From Pseudooceanicola spongiae (GTDB taxonomy: Bacteria > Pseudomonadota > Alphaproteobacteria > Rhodobacterales > Rhodobacteraceae), in assembly GCF_014899185.1 (NCBI RefSeq), contig NZ_CP045201.1:232501-296500 (forward strand): a stretch of DNA of 64,000 nucleotides. The letters run 5' to 3'. A program made the position numbers and the translations under genes. The notes below the pieces were generated by a model, which made no database searches, had not been told where the DNA came from, and was given only the letters and a program-made list of their open reading frames with translations. Below, piece by piece: positions 18,212-27,640 of this stretch. Position 1 is the stretch's first letter. The number at the start of each line of letters is the position of its first letter.

Positions 18212-19448
18212 CTCGCCCCGCGTCTTTCTCTGCGTGCTGGATTCCGTTGGCATCGGCGGGGCACCGGACGCGGGCGGCTTCTTCAACGACGCGCATCCCG
18301 ACACCGGCGCGAACACCCTGCTGCATATCGCCGAGGCCTGCGCGGCGGGGGCCTGCGACCAGCGCGGGCGCACAGGTCCGCTGCATCTGCCGGTGCTGTG
18401 CGGCCTTGGCCTGAACGCGGCGCTGCGCTGCGCCAGTGGGGCAGGGTTTCCGGGGGCCGCCGGGGCCAATGCGCAAGCGCGCTGGGCCGTTCTGCAATCC
18501 GCCTCGGCGGGCAAGGACACCCAGACCGGCCACTGGGAGCTTGCGGGCCTGCGCCTGACAACCGACTGGCATTATTTCCCGCGCACCATTCCCGCCTTTC
18601 CCGAGGAGGCACGGCAACGCCTGTGCGCCGCGGGCGGGCTGAGCGGCACCCTGGCGAACTGCCACGGCTCCGGCTCGGACCTGCTGGCGCGCTTCGGGGC
18701 TGAGCATATGCGCAGCGGCCAGCCGATCCTTTATACCTCTGCCGACAGCGTGGTGCAGATCGCCGCGCATGAAGAGAGCTTCGGTCTGGAACGCCTGCTG
18801 AGCCTCTGCGCGGCGGCGGCCGAGATCTTTCACCCGATGAATGTCGGCCGCATTATCGCGCGCCCCTTTGTCGGCGACGCTGAGGGCGGCTTTACCCGCA
18901 CCGCCAACCGCCACGACCTCGCGATTGCGCCGTCCCGTCTGACCCTCTGCGACCGGGTTGAGGCCGCTGGAGGCCGGGTACATGGCATCGGCAAGATCGC
19001 TGACATCTTCGCCGGGCGCGGCATCACCCATGTGCTGAAGGGCGCCGATGACATGGCCCTGTTTGATTGCCTGCTCGAGACGGTTGAAACCGCCACCCCC
19101 GGCGATCTGGTCTTTGCCAATTTTGTCGAGTTCGACAGCCTCTATGGCCACCGCCGCGACATCCCCGGCTACGCCGCCGCGCTGGAGCGTTTTGACGCGC
19201 GCCTGCCCGCGCTGCTGGCGGCCCTGCGCCCCGGCGATCTGCTGATGCTGACCGCTGATCACGGCAACGATCCCTCCTGGCCCGGCACCGATCACACCCG
19301 CGAACGCGTGCCCCTGCTGCTGGTCGGGGCGAGGACGGCGCCGCAAGGCGTGCTGCCCTTCACCGCTGCCGCCGACCTCGCCGCCGCCCATCTGGGGCTG
19401 AGCGAGGATTTATCGCCCACCCCGCACGCGATAAGCAGCGCAGTCTGA
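18204..19448 (+). CDS. deoB: Phosphopentomutase
   Basis: This 414-residue alkaline-phosphatase-superfamily enzyme has the metal-binding start VLDSVGIGGAPDA. It also has the phosphorylated-threonine segment KDTQTGHWE near residue 95 and the second metal site TADHGNDPSW. It converts ribose-1-phosphate to ribose-5-phosphate, the direct next step after uridine phosphorylase encoded in the same operon. Together they would feed the pentose phosphate pathway. It overlaps the upstream permease gene, so translation is coupled. Confidence 0.95.
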   Translation: MSDSPRVFLCVLDSVGIGGAPDAGGFFNDAHPDTGANTLLHIAEACAAGACDQRGRTGPLHLPVLCGLGLNAALRCASGAGFPGAAGANAQARWAVLQSASAGKDTQTGHWELAGLRLTTDWHYFPRTIPAFPEEARQRLCAAGGLSGTLANCHGSGSDLLARFGAEHMRSGQPILYTSADSVVQIAAHEESFGLERLLSLCAAAAEIFHPMNVGRIIARPFVGDAEGGFTRTANRHDLAIAPSRLTLCDRVEAAGGRVHGIGKIADIFAGRGITHVLKGADDMALFDCLLETVETATPGDLVFANFVEFDSLYGHRRDIPGYAAALERFDARLPALLAALRPGDLLMLTADHGNDPSWPGTDHTRERVPLLLVGARTAPQGVLPFTAAADLAAAHLGLSEDLSPTPHAISSAV

Positions 19449-19513
19449 GTATTCGCCCGCCAAAGCCTTCACGTCGTTTTTCATTGCTGTTAAGCGCGGA
19501 GCCAGAACTTGGC

Positions 19514-19530
19514 GGTACCCTAGGCGTACC
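19514..19530. promoter_or_regulatory. Palindrome upstream of second ABC operon
   Basis: GGTAC-N7-GTACC lies 24 nt before the ATG at 19555, close to an AT-rich TATATA stretch at 19542. It looks like an operator overlapping the promoter or leader of the second ABC operon. The binding protein is unknown. Confidence 0.4.
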
Positions 19531-19554
19531 TCCGTGGCGGGTATATATCGCACG

Positions 19555-20418
19555 ATGACACGCAAATCCGAGACAGACCAAAGGCCCGCGTGGCGCGCCC
19601 GGCTGCGCCATGAGGCGCGTGTTGCCTCAGCGGACCTTGCCTGGGTCGGGCGCATCCCGCTCTATGTCTGGCTGCGTCTGGCGCTGATCCCGGCGCTGCT
19701 CTGGCTGTGGTCCCTGCTGGCCGGTCTGGCGCCTGCGGGCTTTGTGGCCGGGCCGTATCTGACGGTTCGCGCCTTCTTCCTGCTGCTGATGGACGACCGG
19801 CGCAACTTTCCCATCGCACTGTGGTCGACGCTGTCGGTCTATTACGGCGGGCTGGGGCTGGCGGCGCTGATCGGGATTCCGCTGGGCTATCTGCTGGGCA
19901 GTTTCCGCACGCTGGGACGCACCAGCGCGCCCTATCTGCACGGTCTGGCGGCGACGCCGGTGGTGGCGCTGGTGCCGCTGATCATCCTGCTGCTGGGCCT
20001 CGACTGGCAGGCCAAGATCCTGATCGTGTTTCTGGCCGCCCTCATGCCGGTGATGATCAACACGCAGGCCGGTTTGCAGGGCACTGACCCCGAGCTGCTG
20101 GAGATGGCGCAGGCCTATGCGCTGTCCCCCCTGGCCCGTCTGCGCCACGTCTATGCGCCCTCGGCCTTTCCCTCCGTCATGGCGGGGCTGCGGCTGGCGG
20201 CGATTGCCGGGCTTGTCGCCTCGGCGATTGCCGACCTCTACACGGCGATGACCGGACTTGGCGCCCTGCTGCAGGGCTTTGGCAACAGTTACCGGATGGA
20301 CAGCTATTTTGCCGTCGTCCTGACCTACTCCGTGATCGGCGCGCTGACGACAGGTCTGCTGACCTGGATCGAACGCCGCCTCTCTCCTCCCGCGACCCGA
20401 CAGCGGCTGACCTATTAG
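19555..20418 (+). CDS. ABC transporter permease
   Basis: This is a 287-residue BPD_transp_1 family permease from ATG 19555; a GTG at 19534 in the same frame is an alternative, and neither has a strong ribosome-binding site. It has about six membrane segments with an extended basic N terminus. The EAA loop lies near LEMAQAYALSPLARLRHVY. It is the first gene of a compact permease-binding protein-ATPase operon, 106 nt after deoB. It may be transcribed with the uridine operon or from its own promoter. Confidence 0.87.
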   Translation: MTRKSETDQRPAWRARLRHEARVASADLAWVGRIPLYVWLRLALIPALLWLWSLLAGLAPAGFVAGPYLTVRAFFLLLMDDRRNFPIALWSTLSVYYGGLGLAALIGIPLGYLLGSFRTLGRTSAPYLHGLAATPVVALVPLIILLLGLDWQAKILIVFLAALMPVMINTQAGLQGTDPELLEMAQAYALSPLARLRHVYAPSAFPSVMAGLRLAAIAGLVASAIADLYTAMTGLGALLQGFGNSYRMDSYFAVVLTYSVIGALTTGLLTWIERRLSPPATRQRLTY

Positions 20419-20442
20419 CCGCGCAAAAGACAAAGGACTTTC

Positions 20443-21468
20443 ATGTTTTCGCTCCTCAAGAAACTCTCGCTCTGTGCCAGCCTCGCGCTGCTGGCCGGCA
20501 TGGCCCAGGCCGAGCCCTTTCGCATCATCGTGACCAGCACCGAAGCGCCGCTTGTGCCCAATTCCCTGCTGTTCCTCAGCAAGAGCGCCGGGTATTTCGA
20601 CCGGGCAGGCGTGGACGTCGAACTGGTCCCCACAGCCCAGACGCCGATGGCCGTCGCCGCCCTGCGCGCGGGCGAGGGCGAGATGGCCAATATCTCGCTC
20701 GACAGTGTCATTTCGCTGCACCGCGAGGGGGTCGAGGATATGATCGCCGTGCACTCGACCGACAAGTCGATCCCCTTCCTGATTGCCGGTCGCAAGGATC
20801 TGACGCTTGAGACGATGCCCGGCACCGCCTATGGCATCGGCCGCTTGCGCAGCCTGGATCACGACCTCTCCAGCCGCGTGCTCGAGGCGCTTGGCGTCAA
20901 TGTCGATACGTTGAAACTGGTGCCGCTGGGCGCGCCCGCGACCCGCGCGCAGGCGCTGCTGGCCGGTCAGATCGACGCGACCACCATGTCGATCGGCACC
21001 TACCTTGCGATGCCCGAGCATGAGCGGTTCAAGGTGCTCGTCTCGGTCAAGGACTTCTTCGAGCTGAACCCGCTGGTCAGCAAGGTCGACGTGGTGCGCG
21101 CCGAGACGCTGAAAACCCGCGGCGATGACGTGGAAAAGGTGCTCGAGGCGCTGACCCTCGCGGCGCGTGACTATGCCGCGCACCCCGAAAAATGGGTCGA
21201 TGACATGGCCGCCGCCCGCCCCGATGTAACGCGCGCCACGCTTGAGGAACTGGCCGTGACCTACAAGGACAGCTGGTCGGTCAACGGCGGCTTCCAGTTC
21301 GACGAGCTGCTGTTTTCCGCCCGCAACACCCAGCAGACCTTCAAGCGCGAAAATGGCGAGGACACGCCTTTCCGTGTCGAGATCGAGTATTGGGCCGATT
21401 TCGCGCCGATGGACGCCGTTCTGGCGAAACTCGGCACCTCGGACCTTGGTGACAAGGTCACCCGGTGA
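20443..21468 (+). CDS. NMT1/THI5-like ABC substrate-binding protein
   Basis: The product is 341 residues with a Sec signal peptide (cleavage near GMAQA-EPF). The lobe structure has VPNSLLFLSKSAGYFDRAG and ALLAGQIDATTMS. It belongs to the same superfamily as the binding protein at 16475 but is clearly divergent, so the ligand probably differs. It is located between its permease and ATPase genes. No substrate can be assigned from sequence. Confidence 0.87.
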   Translation: MFSLLKKLSLCASLALLAGMAQAEPFRIIVTSTEAPLVPNSLLFLSKSAGYFDRAGVDVELVPTAQTPMAVAALRAGEGEMANISLDSVISLHREGVEDMIAVHSTDKSIPFLIAGRKDLTLETMPGTAYGIGRLRSLDHDLSSRVLEALGVNVDTLKLVPLGAPATRAQALLAGQIDATTMSIGTYLAMPEHERFKVLVSVKDFFELNPLVSKVDVVRAETLKTRGDDVEKVLEALTLAARDYAAHPEKWVDDMAAARPDVTRATLEELAVTYKDSWSVNGGFQFDELLFSARNTQQTFKRENGEDTPFRVEIEYWADFAPMDAVLAKLGTSDLGDKVTR

Positions 21469-22211
21469 GCGATCCGCTGCTCTCTCTCTCGGGCCTCGGC
21501 CACAGTTTCGGCAGCCGTGCGGCGCTCGCGGGCGTCTCTTTCGCGCTGAACAGGGGAGAGAGGGTGGCGATCCTCGGCCCCTCGGGCTGCGGCAAGACCA
21601 CCTTGCTGCGTCTGATCGCCGGGCTGATCCCGGTGCAAGAGGGGCACATCACCTTGCAGGGCGCGGCCCCCAAACCCGGCAAGGGAAGTGCGGTGATCTT
21701 CCAGTCGCCGCGCCTGCTGCCCTGGCGGCGGGTGGGCGAAAATATCGCCATCGTGCTTGCTGATCTTCCGGCGACGGCACGCGCCGCGCGGGTGGCAGAC
21801 CTGCTGGCCCGCATGGGTCTGGCCGAGCGCGGCGAGGATTGGCCCGACGACCTCTCGGGCGGGCAAAGGCAGCGGCTGGCACTGGCCCGCGCGCTGGCGA
21901 TGAAAGCGCCGCTGTTGTTGCTGGACGAACCCTTTGCCAACCTCGACCCGCTGGCGCGCGAGCAGATGCAGGACGTCGTGCTGGAACAGGCGGCAGAGGA
22001 GGGCAGCGCCCTGATCGCCGTCACGCATTCGGTCGACGAGGCGCTGATCCTCGGCGATCGCATCCTGCTGATGCAGGCGCAGCCGGGGCGGATCGGCCAA
22101 GAGTTCACGCCGGGTCTGCCGGGCCAAGGCAGCGACAGGCGCAAGGCGGCGGGCTTCTACCCGACGCTTGCCACGATCTCGGACGCTCTGCGCGCCGCCG
22201 CAACAACCTGA
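21465..22211 (+). CDS. ABC transporter ATP-binding protein
   Basis: This 248-residue ATPase starts with GTG overlapping the stop of the binding-protein gene. Walker A GPSGCGKTT, Q-loop IFQSPRLLPW, signature LSGGQRQRLALARAL, Walker B LLLLDEPFANLD and switch THSVDEA are complete. It is the last gene of the second ABC operon, followed 20 nt later by a strong terminator. Confidence 0.93.
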   Translation: MSDPLLSLSGLGHSFGSRAALAGVSFALNRGERVAILGPSGCGKTTLLRLIAGLIPVQEGHITLQGAAPKPGKGSAVIFQSPRLLPWRRVGENIAIVLADLPATARAARVADLLARMGLAERGEDWPDDLSGGQRQRLALARALAMKAPLLLLDEPFANLDPLAREQMQDVVLEQAAEEGSALIAVTHSVDEALILGDRILLMQAQPGRIGQEFTPGLPGQGSDRRKAAGFYPTLATISDALRAAATT

Positions 22212-22230
22212 TCCCCCAACCCTGAACGAA

Positions 22231-22260
22231 AAACGGCGCGCAGAACCCTGCGCGCCGTTT
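22231..22260. terminator. Hairpin terminator after second ABC operon
   Basis: AAACGGCGCGCAG pairs perfectly with CTGCGCGCCGTTT around an AACC loop. It lies between the convergent ABC operon and the quinoprotein gene and can serve both strands. Confidence 0.85.
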
Positions 22261-22285
22261 CCCATTTCAGTCGTCTCAACAGATC

Positions 22286-24718
22286 TTAGTCGAGCGCGTA
22301 GGCGATGACGGAGTCACCGGGCGTGGTGCCCAGCGAGCCGTGGCCGCCAGCTGCGATCACGATGAACTGTTTACCGGACTTGTCGCGGTAGGTCATCGGG
22401 GTCGCCTGGCCACCTGCGGGCAGGTGATGTTGCCACAGCACGGCACCGGTCTTCATGTCGTAGCCACGGATGGTGTCATCCAGAGCCGCACCCGAGAAGG
22501 CCAGACCGCCGGCAGTGGTCAGCTGACCACCATGCGCCAGCATGCCCATCTCGAACGGGATCGGGAACTTGACGCCAGCGAACTTCTGGCCGGCGACAGT
22601 ACCGTTGCGGTATTTCCACGCGGTCGTGCCATCGGTCAGGTTGACGCCAACGCGGACACCCCATGGCGGCGCGTTACACGGTGCCTGAAGGCCCGAACGC
22701 AGGTGCTTGATCGACACGGCATAGGGCCCGCCCAGGTTTTCGTTGCCCGGCTTGGATTCACCCGACGCGCCACCCTTGGAGAACATGCGCTTGTCGAACT
22801 CGCCCGCGGGACGCGGGAACAGCTGGTAGCGGTAGCCGAGGTATTGCGGCGTTGCGACCATCCAGTGATTGACCGGATCAACAGCGACAGAGCCCCAGTT
22901 GAACACACCGATGTTGCCCGGCCAGACCAGCGAACCGGTCAGGGTCGGCGGCGTGAACGGGTTGCCGTCATAGCGCAGCGAACGATAATCCAGACGGCAC
23001 TGGATCTGGTCGAACGGGGTGGCACCCCACATATCGGCCTCGGTCAGCGGCGCCGGGGTGAAGTTCACCGACGACATCGGTTGCACCGGCGACAGCTCTT
23101 CGCCGGGAATGTCGGTCTCGGTGGAGACTTTCATCTCGCTCACCGGCAGGATCGGTTCGCCGGTGCGACGGTCCAGAACCCAGACGTTGCCGATCTTGGT
23201 CGGGATCAGGATCGCGGGAACCTCTTCACCACCTTTGGGCAGGCTCAGCAGAACCGGCTGCGAGGGGATGTCGCGGTCCCAGAGGTCGTGCTTGGCGGTC
23301 TGGAAGTGCCAGATCATCTGACCGGTCTTGATGTCCAGAGCGGCCAGAGAGTCGATCATCTCCTGCTCGATCGGGCCACGGCTGATGCCGACCTGATCGG
23401 GAGAGGCGTTGCCGAAGGGCACATAGACCATGCCGAGGCCTTCGTCAGCCGACAGCTGGGTCCATGCCACAGCCGAGTTCGGCTCGTAGAGCTCACCCGG
23501 TTGCAGGGGATTGGTGTCGTCCGGCTTCTTGGCGTCGAACTTCCACACGATATCGCCGGTGCGCACGTCGTAGGCACGGATCACGCCCGAGGGGTTGTTC
23601 TCGTAGTAGTTATCCGCGATCGCGCTGCCCAGGATGATCAGATCCTTGGTCACCAGCGGCGACGAGGTCTGCTGGTAGGTGGCGCGCTCAAGGTTGGGCA
23701 TCTGCGCCTTCAGGTCGACATAGCCGTTGTCGCCAAAGCTGGTGCAAAGCTCGCCCGTGTCGGCGTTGACGGTATACAGACGCGCATCGACCGAAGAGGC
23801 AACGATGCGACGCGGGCATTCAGCCACGGCATCGGCAGTACGCTGCGCCTTGGCCGGATCGGTGTCCGCAGGCGCAGTATAGGCCGAGCTGTCGCTGTAG
23901 GAGACGCCGCGGCAGGTCTGGTGCTGGTACTGCGGGTCGCGTTCCATCTGCGGGTTGAACGACCAGACCAGCTCACCGGTCTCGGGGTTCAGCGCCTGAA
24001 TGATGTTGTGCGGCGTGCAGAAGTACAGCAGGTCGTTCACCTTGATCGGTGTCGCCTCGAAGGTATATTCGCCGGAATCCTCATCCGCGACACGCAGGTC
24101 GCCGGTGTGGTGTTCCCAGGCGACCTTCAGCCCCGACACGTTGTCGGTGTTGATGTCCTTCAGAGCCGAATAGCGCTGGCCGAGGTTGGTGCCACCATAC
24201 GCGACCCAGTCATCGGCGGGGTAGGCCACGCCACTGGGATCGACGTCGGGATTGCCGGCATCCGTGGCCGCAACCAGAGTGCCGCTTTTCACCACCGGAT
24301 CAATGAACCAGGACACGGCGCCCAGAACCACGATCACCGCGACAACGGCGCGCAGCACGAAGGGGCCACTGCCGAACGAAGGTTTCCAGGTGCGGGCGGG
24401 CAGATCGCGCAGGCCTTTGACGACCGGCGGCAGGCAAAGCAGCAGGCCAAGGAAGATGATCAGCGCCCCGCGCGGGATCCACTGCCACTTGTCAAAGCCG
24501 ACTTCGTAGAGGGTCCAGCCAAAGGACACGACCAGCGTCAGGGCGTAGATCCAGAGACCGCTCTGACGGCGACGCATCAATTGCAGACCTGCGATCAGCA
24601 GACCAAGCGCCATGACGACATAGAAGGGGCTGCCCCCCGCGAGGGCAAGCTGCCCCCCGTAGTAGAGGATTGCGGCCCCCAGCAGTGCGGATAAAATACC
24701 GCCAAACTGTGCTAACAT
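22286..24718 (-). CDS. gcd: Membrane-bound PQQ-dependent glucose-type dehydrogenase
   Basis: The 810-residue protein has five N-terminal membrane segments (within about residues 1-145) followed by an eight-bladed quinoprotein propeller in the periplasm. Features include GGTNLGQRYSAL at the start of the propeller, HTCRGVSYSD-like tryptophan-docking repeats, GNASPDQVG and the C-terminal HLPAGGQATPMTYRD. Length and architecture match membrane glucose dehydrogenase and its relatives (quinate dehydrogenase). It oxidises a sugar or polyol and passes electrons to ubiquinone. No PQQ biosynthesis gene lies in the window. A GGAG site precedes the ATG. Confidence 0.9.
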   Translation of the reverse strand: MLAQFGGILSALLGAAILYYGGQLALAGGSPFYVVMALGLLIAGLQLMRRRQSGLWIYALTLVVSFGWTLYEVGFDKWQWIPRGALIIFLGLLLCLPPVVKGLRDLPARTWKPSFGSGPFVLRAVVAVIVVLGAVSWFIDPVVKSGTLVAATDAGNPDVDPSGVAYPADDWVAYGGTNLGQRYSALKDINTDNVSGLKVAWEHHTGDLRVADEDSGEYTFEATPIKVNDLLYFCTPHNIIQALNPETGELVWSFNPQMERDPQYQHQTCRGVSYSDSSAYTAPADTDPAKAQRTADAVAECPRRIVASSVDARLYTVNADTGELCTSFGDNGYVDLKAQMPNLERATYQQTSSPLVTKDLIILGSAIADNYYENNPSGVIRAYDVRTGDIVWKFDAKKPDDTNPLQPGELYEPNSAVAWTQLSADEGLGMVYVPFGNASPDQVGISRGPIEQEMIDSLAALDIKTGQMIWHFQTAKHDLWDRDIPSQPVLLSLPKGGEEVPAILIPTKIGNVWVLDRRTGEPILPVSEMKVSTETDIPGEELSPVQPMSSVNFTPAPLTEADMWGATPFDQIQCRLDYRSLRYDGNPFTPPTLTGSLVWPGNIGVFNWGSVAVDPVNHWMVATPQYLGYRYQLFPRPAGEFDKRMFSKGGASGESKPGNENLGGPYAVSIKHLRSGLQAPCNAPPWGVRVGVNLTDGTTAWKYRNGTVAGQKFAGVKFPIPFEMGMLAHGGQLTTAGGLAFSGAALDDTIRGYDMKTGAVLWQHHLPAGGQATPMTYRDKSGKQFIVIAAGGHGSLGTTPGDSVIAYALD

Positions 24719-24931
24719 TCCGGATTACTCCATTGTTTACAAAGGAAAGGGGCGGTCCGGCGAAAGAGGCTCTGAAGCACAAGCAGCGCTGGCGCCCTTA
24801 CGTGCGCGTATACTCTTGCTACCACGGACATGACAGTTACCCAGCATGTTTTCATGACGGTTATGCGTGCCCGGTATGGCTGGGTCCGCGATCCGTCACG
24901 AAACAGGCGATCCCGGACGGGGCGATCAACG

Positions 24932-26095
24932 TCAGAGGGCGATGCGATTGCGCCCCTCGCCCTTGGCGCGATACAGCGCGGTGTCGGCGCGTCCCAGCAG
25001 ATCGTCCAGCGCCTTGTCCCTGTCGCCCAGCATGGCGATGCCGATGCTGACCGTGACCTCTGGCAGCCCGTCGTCCCGCACCGTGGCGGTCGCGACCCGG
25101 ATCCGCTCAGCGATCTCCTTCGCCATCTCCTGCGTGACGCTGGGCACGAGAATGGCAAATTCCTCTCCGCCGGTGCGCCCACACAGATCGCTGCTGCGCA
25201 GCACGCCGCGGATCTGGGCCGAAAAGAACTTCAGCACGTCATCCCCGGCCTGATGGCCATGCACATCGTTGATCTGCTTGAAATGGTCGAGGTCGAGGAT
25301 CATCGCCGCCAGAGCAACATCGCTGCGCTTTGAGATCCTGAACAGCCGGTCGGCATTCTCCATGAAGTGGCGGCGGTTCGACAGGCCCGTGAGACCATCC
25401 AGCGTCGCCATTTCATAGAGGTTGCGCGTGTAGCGGCTGACCAGACGCACCATCGGGCGAAAGATGAACAAGGCCTCCAGCGCGACGGCGCAGAGCAGGA
25501 TCAACAGAACCGTCATCTGGGCGCGGCGCAGCCCGTCGACGCGGGCGTTGGCCTCCTGCTCGAAGATGGTGACGGCACCGTCCAGCGCGGGCAACAGACC
25601 CGAACGCGCCTTGTCCTGCAACGCGCGGCGTGCGGCGGCCCGCTCAGCGCTGTCCGGCGCGGTCTTCAGGAACGCCCGCGCGCCAGCCAGATAGAGCCGC
25701 ACCTGAGGATCCAGCGCGTCAGGGCCGGTAAAGTAATAGGCATGCGCCAGATCCGACAGCTGATGGCGGATTTTCAGATCTCCGCCGCGCACGATGGCAT
25801 TCTCGGAGCGTTCCATCAGATTGATGGCGCTTTCCAGCAACGCCTGATCCTCGTCCCCCGCGCCGGTCGCGTCTTGTGCCAGCAGGGCGATGCGCTGGCT
25901 CAGCATGCGTTGGCGCCCGGCGATATTCACCACCGTGCCAAAGTCGCGTTGCTGCGCAATCACCGAATCCAGCAGAAAATGCACCGAAATCGACAGGAGC
26001 GCGATCAGGAACAGACCGGCGGTGTAGCCAATCGTCAGGCGCTGCGCCAGCTGTCGGTCAGACGTGATATCAAGGTTCATGCTCTGCCGATCCAA
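24932..26095 (-). CDS. Membrane diguanylate cyclase with PilJ-like sensor
   Basis: The 387-residue protein has a transmembrane segment at about 21-43. A periplasmic helical sensor with NIAGRQRMLSQR (57-68) resembles the PilJ/nitrate-sensor type IV pili methyl-accepting domain. A second membrane segment lies at about 193-212, followed by a GGDEF domain. The active site GGEEF is at 309-313. The product-inhibition I-site RSSD sits at 300-303, five residues upstream as expected, so it should be an active, feedback-controlled c-di-GMP synthase. It sits near a c-di-GMP-activated cellulose synthase. A short palindrome lies 81 nt upstream. Confidence 0.9.
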   Translation of the reverse strand: MDRQSMNLDITSDRQLAQRLTIGYTAGLFLIALLSISVHFLLDSVIAQQRDFGTVVNIAGRQRMLSQRIALLAQDATGAGDEDQALLESAINLMERSENAIVRGGDLKIRHQLSDLAHAYYFTGPDALDPQVRLYLAGARAFLKTAPDSAERAAARRALQDKARSGLLPALDGAVTIFEQEANARVDGLRRAQMTVLLILLCAVALEALFIFRPMVRLVSRYTRNLYEMATLDGLTGLSNRRHFMENADRLFRISKRSDVALAAMILDLDHFKQINDVHGHQAGDDVLKFFSAQIRGVLRSSDLCGRTGGEEFAILVPSVTQEMAKEIAERIRVATATVRDDGLPEVTVSIGIAMLGDRDKALDDLLGRADTALYRAKGEGRNRIAL

Positions 26096-26176
26096 CCTCT
26101 AACAGGGACACTCTTTGAAGTCGGGGCCTCGAAGACACGCCCCGTCAGGCTGGCGCACAGCCCGCCCGCTCAGGTT

Positions 26177-26189
26177 ACAGTGAAACTGT
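26177..26189. promoter_or_regulatory. Short perfect palindrome upstream of diguanylate cyclase
   Basis: ACAGT-GAA-ACTGT, 81 nt before the start codon at 26095, lies in the only intergenic space before this minus-strand gene. It is a candidate operator; no regulator is adjacent. Confidence 0.35.
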
Positions 26190-26326
26190 GAACATCATAG
26201 GATTCGAAGAAAAGCGTGAAACGGTGCGGGCAGGCGGCTAGGGCCGCACGACGCTGAACCGCGCATCACAACGCGACAAAAACGCGCGTTGAGAAAATCC
26301 GGGCGCGGAGTGGGCGCGACCTGCGC

Positions 26327-27403
26327 CTAGCGCGGCTCGGTGTCGGGAAAGACCATCCGGTCCCGCCCCTGACGCTTGGCTTCGTACATGGAGCCATCGG
26401 CCGCTTTCAACGCCGCTTCCAGCGACCTGCCGCCATGCTCCCAGAAGGAGGCCCCGACGCTGGCGGTGATGGTGATGCCCTCCACTCCGGCAGCGGTGTT
26501 GATCGCAGTGCGGATGCGCTCGCCAATCCGGCGCGCGGCGTCCTTGGTGAGGTCGGGCAAAAGCACGACGAATTCCTCGCCCCCGATCCGGGCCACGACA
26601 TCCCCGGCGCGCACCGAAGACTGGATCGCCTTGGTGGCGGCGCGCAGCACCTCGTCGCCGAAGGCATGGCCGCAGGTGTCGTTGACCTTCTTGAAGTGGT
26701 CGAGGTCAATCAGCAGCAGACCCCGGCCGAAATGCTCGTCCATATACATGACATCGGAATAGAGCTTGTCGAGGCCACGCCGGTTATAGGCGGCGGTCAG
26801 CGGGTCCAGCTGCGCGTCCTTTTGCAGCTGGCGTTCACGCCGTGCACTGCGCCGCTCGCGCTCGAACAGCAGCCCGAAAATGACAGAGCCACCGATATTG
26901 AACAGCAGGATGAACGGGATGATCGGCAGATAGTTCTGCAAGGCCGGACCGCGCAGCACCGCCAGCCCGAGCAGCAGCGTCAGCGAAAAGCTCAGCCCCA
27001 TGAAAACGCACAACAGTGGCGTCATCACCGGAGGACGTAGCCGGTTCAGGCCCCAGAGCGTCCCGATCACGCTGACCATGACCATCGAGGTCAGTCCCAA
27101 CGCCAGCCCAGAGCCGCCGATGACAATGCGCGCTGTGGCGCCGACGATCAGGGCAAAGACCGCGCCGATCGGCCCGATAAAGGCACCGGCAAAGCCGATG
27201 AACAGATTGCGAGTGTCGACGATGACACCCGACGCCACCGTGATCGGCTGCATCATCGCCATTACGGCACCCACCCCGAAGCAAACGCCCAGCACGGCAT
27301 GGCGTACCTCGCGCCGCCAGCTCATCCCATGCACGACGCTGAAGGCAATGGTCAGAAGTGCCAGAAGGCCAAGTCCCTGGACCACCAAGAGTGCACTTTG
27401 CAT
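26327..27403 (-). CDS. 5TM-type membrane diguanylate cyclase
   Basis: Starting at ATG 27403 after an AAGGAG site gives 358 residues; the frame extends 8 codons further but without support. Five to six membrane segments over residues 1-180 match the 5TM-5TMR_LYT sensor module (GVIVDTRNLFIGFAGAFIG region). The GGDEF domain has GGEEF at 274-278 and an intact I-site RAGD at 265-268. It is an active cyclase with product inhibition. It is on the same strand as, and 237 nt downstream of, the GGDEF-EAL gene, so the two may be co-expressed. Confidence 0.9.
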   Translation of the reverse strand: MQSALLVVQGLGLLALLTIAFSVVHGMSWRREVRHAVLGVCFGVGAVMAMMQPITVASGVIVDTRNLFIGFAGAFIGPIGAVFALIVGATARIVIGGSGLALGLTSMVMVSVIGTLWGLNRLRPPVMTPLLCVFMGLSFSLTLLLGLAVLRGPALQNYLPIIPFILLFNIGGSVIFGLLFERERRSARRERQLQKDAQLDPLTAAYNRRGLDKLYSDVMYMDEHFGRGLLLIDLDHFKKVNDTCGHAFGDEVLRAATKAIQSSVRAGDVVARIGGEEFVVLLPDLTKDAARRIGERIRTAINTAAGVEGITITASVGASFWEHGGRSLEAALKAADGSMYEAKRQGRDRMVFPDTEPR

Positions 27404-27640
27404 AGACCTTCTCCTTCGGAGCAACACACCAGCCGGATTTTACCCAACGTCACATACCATGACCTGAATATTCTATGGAACGGGACCGGCCACAAGCCCA
27501 TCCTGCGGCGCGCGGCGCCTGTGCGCGGTCATTTTTCATCGCCATGGCACTAAGACGGGGCCTATGCCAAGGTGGCAGGCCCGGAGGCATCGCTTTATGC
27601 ATGCGCGCAGGGCGCTGGGCACATCAAGGGCGGCGTGGCC

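Noticed and set aside
15980..18520. 846-codon minus-strand frame
   Set aside because: Antisense shadow of the ABC permease, uridine phosphorylase and binding-protein genes, with the typical Gln/His/Arg-rich composition.
22340..24694. 784-codon plus-strand frame
   Set aside because: Shadow of the quinoprotein dehydrogenase gene on the opposite strand.
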